Shown: positions 58,744 to 64,000 of the stretch, piece by piece | Position numbering within the stretch: position 1 is the stretch's first letter | Layout: each line of letters opens with the position of its first letter | Source of the DNA: Cupriavidus agavae | GTDB taxonomy: Bacteria; Pseudomonadota; Gammaproteobacteria; Burkholderiales; Burkholderiaceae | NCBI RefSeq assembly: GCF_004217045.1 | Contig: NZ_SGXM01000003.1 | Location: forward strand, 248,001 to 312,000 | DNA: 64,000 nt | Direction: 5' to 3' | Program-made: the position numbers and the translations under genes | The notes under the pieces: generated by a model | The model's database searches: none | Seen by the model: the letters and a program-made list of their open reading frames with translations, nothing else | What the model was told of the DNA's origin: nothing

Positions 58744-60155
58744 TGACCATGACGTCCACGCCAACGATGCCCCGCGCCGCGCCGACCGATGCGCTGACAA
58801 CGGCTTTCGCGAAGCTGGCCCGGATCGAGAACACGAACACGAATCAGATCGTGGTCGTCGACGGGCAACTGTGCGCGAGCCGGATGGCCGACGCGGTGCA
58901 AGCCGCCGCACGCGCATTCCCGTTGCTCGGGGTGCGCGGCGGCAATCCTGCCGGATCTGGCAGTGCGTCGCACGGCCTGTCTTTGCATCGCTGGAAGGGG
59001 CGCTGCAACTTCGGCGACGTGGGCTTCCGCCGGATGCTGATGGCATTGAGCCGGGACAACCGGCTGGACTGGCCGAACCGCCCCGCCTTCCAGATCTATC
59101 TGATCCTGGCTTCGGATGGGCTTTCGTCATGCGTCTACCTGACGAGTGCGCATGCGGTGGCCGATGCCCGTAGCGACTGCCTGCTGCTGGCGCGCCTCAT
59201 GCGGGAATATGCCCGGCTCTCCGCGCCCGAGGGCTGCGCGCCTGATTCGGACCGGAAGCAGGGCATGCCGGTCCACGAATTCGCATCGCTGCAGGACATC
59301 CTGCCGTCGTGGTACGGCGGTGTTGCGCGCATGCGCCGGCTGGCGTCAGCCGGGCGGAGCCTGGCGCAGGATCTCGTGCGCGGGGATCAGGGACTGCGCC
59401 GCCGGCGCCGCCCCGGTGTCCCGCCCGCGGAACTCGATTTCTTCCACAGTACGCTGGAACCCGAGTTCGCTGACACGATCGCCCGGAACGCGCGTCGTGC
59501 GGGCGTCACGATGAACACGCTGTTCCTGGCCGCGCTGGTGCGACTGATGGAGCGCAGCGGGAAGCGCGCCACGACGCGCCTGACGTGTGCCGTGAGCCTG
59601 CGATACAGCCTCGATCCCGCATACGGCGAGTCGTTCCGCAACTACCTGCTGCCGGTGGCCGTGCGGACGGCGCGTGGTCTCGGTGATGCCGACCTGCTCG
59701 GCCACCTCCAATCCGCGGTGCGCGCTGCGAGGCGCCCTGCGTCGCTGCAGCGGGAACTGGGGCGGCTGGAGTCGCTGGCCGCCTCCATTTCCATGCCATG
59801 GCTCGATCCCGTCTCGCGCTTCGTGATTGCCCGCTCGCAGGGTACCAACGCGTGCCTGTCGAACCCGGGCCGGATTGCCGAGGATCTTTCCGGGTTCGGT
59901 CCACAGCATCCGACGCGGCAGTACACCGGTTTCGGCTGCCTGCTCGAACCCTACGACTTCATCTTCTATCCGCCGACCGTCAACGGGCGGCTGCAGTGGG
60001 ATGTCGTTTTTCGCCGGGCGGCATTCACTGACATCGAGCGCGAGTTCGTGGCGCCCTATCGCGACGCGTTGCTGGCGCTGATCCGTGGCATCGCCGGCAA
60101 TGTGGCGCCGACGTCGGCCGGCGGGGGCGCCACTGGCGCAGGAGGCCAGTCATGA
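58743..60155 (+). CDS. Condensation/acyltransferase-like protein (CAT superfamily)
   Basis: 470 residues, no recognised close family. The motif SAHAVADARS gives His137-x-x-x-Asp141, the HxxxD of NRPS condensation domains, PapA and wax-ester synthase enzymes. VTMNTLFLAALVRLMER and CAVSLRYSLDP and a late SNPGRI fit the second half of that fold (DFGWG-like motif not evident). It may join an acyl or aryl thioester to an amine or alcohol. Start overlaps the previous stop (TGATG); an ATG at 58749 is also possible. Confidence 0.72.
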   Translation: MTMTSTPTMPRAAPTDALTTAFAKLARIENTNTNQIVVVDGQLCASRMADAVQAAARAFPLLGVRGGNPAGSGSASHGLSLHRWKGRCNFGDVGFRRMLMALSRDNRLDWPNRPAFQIYLILASDGLSSCVYLTSAHAVADARSDCLLLARLMREYARLSAPEGCAPDSDRKQGMPVHEFASLQDILPSWYGGVARMRRLASAGRSLAQDLVRGDQGLRRRRRPGVPPAELDFFHSTLEPEFADTIARNARRAGVTMNTLFLAALVRLMERSGKRATTRLTCAVSLRYSLDPAYGESFRNYLLPVAVRTARGLGDADLLGHLQSAVRAARRPASLQRELGRLESLAASISMPWLDPVSRFVIARSQGTNACLSNPGRIAEDLSGFGPQHPTRQYTGFGCLLEPYDFIFYPPTVNGRLQWDVVFRRAAFTDIEREFVAPYRDALLALIRGIAGNVAPTSAGGGATGAGGQS

Positions 60156-62116
60156 TGACGACAATAACCATTCTTTCTGGCGCGGTCGCGCTGTGTGCGC
60201 TCCTGCTCTATCTCGTGCATGTTGCGCGCGAGATTGGCATAGTGAGTCGTCTGGCGTGCCTGCGACATGTGTCGCCACCCCACGTGGCAATCCTCAGTCG
60301 CGCGGCGCGCAGGACGCCGGACCGCATCCTCGTGGAACTTGACGCGCCACTCGGGTGGCATGCGCCGGCAGTGGGGCAGACGCATGCGCCGTGCGAATGG
60401 TCGGCGCGCGCCATTTACGACACGGTTCGCCTGCTCGCTGGCGTATTGAAGGCCCGAGGCGTCGCGCCCAACGACCGCGTGGCGATCTACAAGGCCAATG
60501 CCTTCGACATCTTCCTGTTCTCGGCGGCCAGCAACTGGCTCGGTGCCGTGGCGGCGCCGATCAATGCGAACCTCGCTCCCGCCATTGCAGGTCCGTACAT
60601 CGGCCGGCTCGGCGCCACGGTTCTGGTGACCGACCGGGAGGGGCTGGAGCGCCTGAAGGCGGCCGGGCTGGAGCTGTGCAACGTGCCGGAGCTCATCGTC
60701 GTCGATGCGCCGGAGCGCGACGTACACGCTGTGCCGGACGGCCCGCGCATGGCGCCGCTCTCCGCGTTGCTCGGCGATGCGGTGGCCGTGGGCCAGCAGG
60801 CGCCCTGCGGCGCGGACGATCTGGCGTTCATTTTCCACACCTCTGGCACGACCGGCGTGCCAAAGGGCGTGATGGTGGCAGCCGGCGGGCTGATCGACGC
60901 GCTCCGCTCGGTGCTCAAGTTCAATCTGGTTTCGCCGCGTGACTACGTGTACTTTGCGCTGCCGCTGAACCACCAGGTCTCGCACCTCTACCTGTACGCC
61001 ATCATGCTGCTCGGTGTGCGGACCTGCCTCGGAAGCAGGCTGGACGCCCGGCACGCGCTCGACACCATCGAGAGCCGGCGGGTGACGACGTTCTTCGGCT
61101 TCCCCATCACCTACACGAAGCTGCTGGCCGCCGGTGCGGAGGCCCGCGACCTGTCATCGATCCGGATATGGGGAACGACGGCCGATGCCAGCCACGAGGT
61201 ACATCAACGCGCGTTCGTGCGGCATGGCAGCTTCTTCCGGCGGCTCGGGATACCGAAAGATGGCGCCGTGTTCCTGGACGGGCTGGGGTCGACGGAGGTG
61301 GGCATTGCCGCGTTGTTGCGCATTGTCACACCCTGGACGCGGCAATTCGGCCGGCGGGTCGGCCGCCCCACGCCCGGAGGTCCACGCGTCAAGGTTGTCG
61401 ACGAGGCCGGCAGCCCGGCGCCGACAGGGCAGCCCGGCCGGCTGATGATCAAGGGTCCCGCGATGTTCCGGGGGTACTGGAACGCCCACGATCTGCTGAT
61501 GAAGGCGACACACGACGGGTGGTGGGCGACCGGAGACATGGTCATGCGTGTCGCGGGCGGCGAGTACGTCCACCTCGACCGCGAAGTCGACGTCATCCGC
61601 GGCGCCACGGGTCACGCCTACACGCTGCTGATCGAGGAGTTCCTGCTCAAGCACCCGGACGTGATGGACGTCAGCGTGTTCGGCGTGACCGGGCCGGACG
61701 GCGTGGCGATGCCGGCGGCCGTGGTCGCGCTGCATCCCGGTGTCAGCGGCACGACTGGCGAGCAGCTTCGGACGGCATGGAATGCGGTGCTTGGTCCGAC
61801 GGACAAGCTCGCATACGTATGGATCGAAGCATGGTCGTCGTTCCCGATCGGTGCGACCGGGAAGACACTCGACGCGTGCTGCGGGAGCGCTTCTCCGCGC
61901 CGCCGGAAAGCCACGTGCCGCCGCATCGCGTGGCGACGGAGGAGGCGTGATGGCATCGCGGGCCGCCGCCTACATGGGATATCTCAGCCGAAGCCGATGG
62001 CTTCTGGCCCTCCTGGCAGGGGTGGCCGTGCAACCGGCTGCGCACGCGTTAGAGACGGCAATCCCCGGCTTCGACATCCGCGCAGAAACCACGCTGCAGG
62101 GATTGGTTGCGGATGA
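60152..62116 (+). CDS. Membrane-anchored AMP-dependent acyl/aryl ligase, probably frameshifted near its end
   Basis: Adenylating enzyme: N-terminal membrane helix at residues 6-26 (ILSGAVALCALLLYLVHV), P-loop IFHTSGTTGVPKGVMV near 228-242, GSTEVGIAALL, WWATGDMVMR, DREVDVIRG, and the catalytic lysine in IGATGKTLD (Lys571). After LDA the frame turns into Arg/Cys-rich nonsense that runs 167 bp into the next gene. The next frame instead gives RVLRERFSAPPESHVPPH and stops at 61948-61950 in a TGATG overlap, as between other genes here. One missing base near 61873 would explain it, so the native end is probably 61950. Confidence 0.82.
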   Translation: MMTTITILSGAVALCALLLYLVHVAREIGIVSRLACLRHVSPPHVAILSRAARRTPDRILVELDAPLGWHAPAVGQTHAPCEWSARAIYDTVRLLAGVLKARGVAPNDRVAIYKANAFDIFLFSAASNWLGAVAAPINANLAPAIAGPYIGRLGATVLVTDREGLERLKAAGLELCNVPELIVVDAPERDVHAVPDGPRMAPLSALLGDAVAVGQQAPCGADDLAFIFHTSGTTGVPKGVMVAAGGLIDALRSVLKFNLVSPRDYVYFALPLNHQVSHLYLYAIMLLGVRTCLGSRLDARHALDTIESRRVTTFFGFPITYTKLLAAGAEARDLSSIRIWGTTADASHEVHQRAFVRHGSFFRRLGIPKDGAVFLDGLGSTEVGIAALLRIVTPWTRQFGRRVGRPTPGGPRVKVVDEAGSPAPTGQPGRLMIKGPAMFRGYWNAHDLLMKATHDGWWATGDMVMRVAGGEYVHLDREVDVIRGATGHAYTLLIEEFLLKHPDVMDVSVFGVTGPDGVAMPAAVVALHPGVSGTTGEQLRTAWNAVLGPTDKLAYVWIEAWSSFPIGATGKTLDACCGSASPRRRKATCRRIAWRRRRRDGIAGRRLHGISQPKPMASGPPGRGGRATGCARVRDGNPRLRHPRRNHAAGIGCG

Positions 62117-63203
62117 CCACTACGGAGCGGCGGCCGGACATGACCGATATTGGAACGCGGAGGTGCGTCTTGATGTGGCCGCCCGGTGCGTCGCCGACTG
62201 GTGCGGCGGTGCGCGCGTGATGCTGAAGCCGAGAGTGCGCTACTTCAATTCGGACAGCGAACTTCCCGGCATCCCCGAGCCGAAGGCGTTCTCGTGGACC
62301 GAGGCGTACGCGACGGGGCACGTCGCGGACGCGTTCACATGGCTGGCCGGCAAGCGCTACCTGGCCTGGGGGCCTGGCCTGCTTTACTCGCCGACAAACC
62401 GGTTGTTTCCCGACAATGGCACGGCAACGCCGAGACGCGAGATCGCGGGAAAGTGGATGGGTATGGCGTCCTACTCGCCGACGCCATCGGCAACCGTCTC
62501 CGGCCTGTTCGCGGACCCCTACATACAGGCGGCGCCCGGCGTAACGGGATCGGGCGGCTTCGGACTGCTGCATGCCGAGTACCAGTCCTCGGGCGTCCGG
62601 CCCACGAGCGCCGGCGTGGTGGCCGGGGGCGGCGGTGCCTACCGTCCCTATGTGGGCGGCTACATCCAACACCTGCTGGACGACGCCTGGACGATTGGCG
62701 CCGAATTCTCGGCATCGAACGGGTATGCACGGTCGTCGGGGAGCGGTCCGGTGCTGCGCGAGAACGACCGGCGCTGGATGGCCGACGCGCTGGTCAACCT
62801 GCGATACGGCATGCGGTCCGGCGGCGAGCTTGGTGCGGAATACATCTACAACGGCTACCGGCTCGGGCAGCAAGCGATGCAACAGCCCTTGCTGGCTGCG
62901 CAGCCTGCGGGAGGCGCCTGGCAGACCCGCAATCTTCCGCTTCATCCGCTGCCCGAGGGGCACTACCTCAATCTGCAGGCGCTGCTGCCCAACCTGTTCG
63001 GCGACCGCCGGTTCGGCGTTGTCTTCCGTACGCTGACCGGACTCGCGTCGGGCGGCAACCTGACCTTCCTCGAACTGTCGTTCAGTCCGCGCGACGACAT
63101 CACGGCCTTCCTGGGAATGACCCGCACGTTCGGCCCCGCCGACTCGCCACTGGTCAGGTCGCTCAGCCACGGCATCTATGCGGCTATCGAAATCTATCTC
63201 TAA
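61950..63203 (+). CDS. Secreted, probably outer-membrane beta-barrel protein of unknown function
   Basis: 417 residues. Signal-type N-terminus (SRWLLALLAGVAVQPAAHA-L), then many alternating strands with Gly, Tyr and Trp (AEVRLDVAARC, RYFNSDSELPG, YLAWGPGLLYSPTNRL, GAEYIYNGYRL) and a C-terminal strand SHGIYAAIEIYL typical of barrels. The GPGLLYSPTNRL segment resembles those in capsule/alginate-type barrel proteins. ATG at 61950 overlaps the likely true stop of the ligase gene. Possibly the outer-membrane part of the export route. Family not identified. Confidence 0.75.
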   Translation: MASRAAAYMGYLSRSRWLLALLAGVAVQPAAHALETAIPGFDIRAETTLQGLVADDHYGAAAGHDRYWNAEVRLDVAARCVADWCGGARVMLKPRVRYFNSDSELPGIPEPKAFSWTEAYATGHVADAFTWLAGKRYLAWGPGLLYSPTNRLFPDNGTATPRREIAGKWMGMASYSPTPSATVSGLFADPYIQAAPGVTGSGGFGLLHAEYQSSGVRPTSAGVVAGGGGAYRPYVGGYIQHLLDDAWTIGAEFSASNGYARSSGSGPVLRENDRRWMADALVNLRYGMRSGGELGAEYIYNGYRLGQQAMQQPLLAAQPAGGAWQTRNLPLHPLPEGHYLNLQALLPNLFGDRRFGVVFRTLTGLASGGNLTFLELSFSPRDDITAFLGMTRTFGPADSPLVRSLSHGIYAAIEIYL

Positions 63204-63219
63204 CTGGGGAAATCTGGAA

Positions 63220-63921
63220 ATGGCGATCGTACAAGTGAGGGCGGTGACAAAGGTCTACCCCCTTGGGGACACCACGGTCAATGCGCTCGACGGCGTCGAT
63301 CTGACGGTCAGGGCAGGGGATTTCCTGGCGCTGACGGGACCGAGCGGAAGCGGCAAGTCGACGCTGCTGAACCTGATCTGCTGCCTCGACCTGCCGACGT
63401 CGGGCGACGTGTGCATTGACGGAGTCCGCACGACGGACCTTGGCGAGGCGGCACTGGACCAACTGCGAAGCCGGACGATCGGCATGATCTTCCAGTCGTT
63501 CAATCTCATCCCCGTGCTCAATGTGCAGGAAAACGTTGCCCTGCCGCTGCATTTGCACGGGATGGCAGCGAGCGAGCGCCGCGAGCGGGTGGCCGAGGCG
63601 ATTGCGGCGGTGGGGCTCACGCCCTTCGCATCGAGCCTGCCGGAGCGCCTGTCGGGCGGCCAGCGGCAACGCGTCGCCATTGCCCGGGCGCTGGTCACGG
63701 CGCCAAGGCTGATCCTGGCGGATGAACCCACCGCAAGCCTCGACAGCGCCAATGCCTTTGCGCTGATCGAACTGATGCAGTCGCTGAACCGGGACCACGG
63801 TGTGACTTTCCTCTTCTCGACCCACGACGACCGGCTGCTGCGCAATGTCCGCGATATCGTGAGGCTGCGGGATGGCCGCATCGAAACGGCCAGGCGGATG
63901 CCGGAGACGGAGCTGGCCTGA
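63220..63921 (+). CDS. ABC transporter ATP-binding protein, LolD/MacB type
   Basis: 233 residues: Walker A TGPSGSGKSTLLNLI near residue 40, Q-loop IFQSFNLIPVLNVQENV, signature LSGGQRQRVAIARAL, Walker B LILADEPTASLD and H-loop STHD. Sequence pattern is of the LolD/MacB/FtsE group that powers mechanotransmission-type transporters for lipoproteins, antibiotics or lipids. ATG 63220 has GGGGA upstream. The stop overlaps the next start (TGATG). Confidence 0.92.
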   Translation: MAIVQVRAVTKVYPLGDTTVNALDGVDLTVRAGDFLALTGPSGSGKSTLLNLICCLDLPTSGDVCIDGVRTTDLGEAALDQLRSRTIGMIFQSFNLIPVLNVQENVALPLHLHGMAASERRERVAEAIAAVGLTPFASSLPERLSGGQRQRVAIARALVTAPRLILADEPTASLDSANAFALIELMQSLNRDHGVTFLFSTHDDRLLRNVRDIVRLRDGRIETARRMPETELA

Positions 63922-64000
63922 TGCTCAAACTAGCGCTGAACAACCTGCGCCGGGATCGTCGGCGCACCGTGGCCACGATGGTGGCCCTCACCAGCGGACT
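63921..64000 (+). CDS. ABC transporter permease, N-terminal fragment cut by the window end
   Basis: 26 codons are visible from ATG 63921: MLKLALNNLRRDRRRT then VATMVALTSGL, the usual amphipathic start and first membrane helix of FtsX/LolC/MacB-type permeases. Its ATG overlaps the stop of the ATPase gene, so it is very probably the membrane partner. Confidence 0.8.
   Translation, partial: MLKLALNNLRRDRRRTVATMVALTSG

Noticed and set aside
61168-61950. A separate 260-codon gene in the alternative frame inside the ligase gene
   Set aside because: Most of it is out-of-frame shadow of the ligase. Only its last 25 or so codons look genuine, and those are better explained as the shifted 3' end of the ligase gene.

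Overview
The window is GC-rich (about two thirds G+C), gene-dense, and reads as a chromosome of a beta-proteobacterium in the Burkholderiaceae, most like Cupriavidus/Ralstonia. Grounds: a MerR-type liu (leucine degradation) regulon with its TTGACG-type palindromes, a zur/CobW/DksA zinc block, RegB/RegA-type redox sensing, Bug-type solute receptors, an unlinked argB and short-form argC, metXW behind a SAM-II-type riboswitch, and hslVU. Genus is inferred from gene content and remembered homologues; no database search was run.

Layout. 1-2974: end of a SPOR-domain gene, dsbA, an SDR and a cobalamin-binding-like protein. 2990-27479: a long, mostly forward block for branched-chain amino acid catabolism (liuR, liuA, liuB, liuC, liuD, liuE) with thiolase, acyl-CoA dehydrogenase, aceK and carbonic anhydrase genes. 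The biotin operon bioAFDB lies inside it, directly before the biotin-carrying subunit of 3-methylcrotonyl-CoA carboxylase. Two near-identical palindromes flank liuR; one lies between it and a divergent metallo-beta-lactamase-fold hydrolase. 27556-34314: a reverse-strand zinc block with a ZnuD-like TonB receptor, a small His-containing membrane protein, two COG0523 GTPases (one lacking the CXCC motif), a cysteine-poor DksA and a Zur-like Fur protein. 34672-38210: Bug receptor, hslVU, small membrane protein. 38226-42081: RegB/RegA-type two-component pair, copper chaperone PCu(A)C, LysR regulator, CWC-family small protein. 42239-55675: housekeeping genes (argB, a nucleotidase-like HAD protein, slmA, metXW, thioesterase, ampG, M48 protease, argC, xth, pyrE, patatin, ppk2).

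55945-64000 differs in character. After an AT-rich boundary comes a short gene for the N-terminal DNA-binding domain of an IS5-type transposase without its catalytic part. It is followed by a tightly overlapping operon: a type II 3-dehydroquinate synthase (GriH-like), a thioester-reductase-like SDR, a condensation/acyltransferase-like protein with an HxxxD motif, a membrane-anchored AMP-dependent acyl/aryl ligase, a secreted barrel-like protein, and a MacB/LolD-type ABC transporter cut by the window end. I read it as an uncharacterised pathway that builds and exports an aromatic (perhaps amino-hydroxybenzoate-derived) metabolite. The ligase gene appears to carry a one-base frameshift near its 3' end. 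This is the best candidate for an undescribed system here.

No rRNA, tRNA, CRISPR array or complete insertion sequence was recognised.
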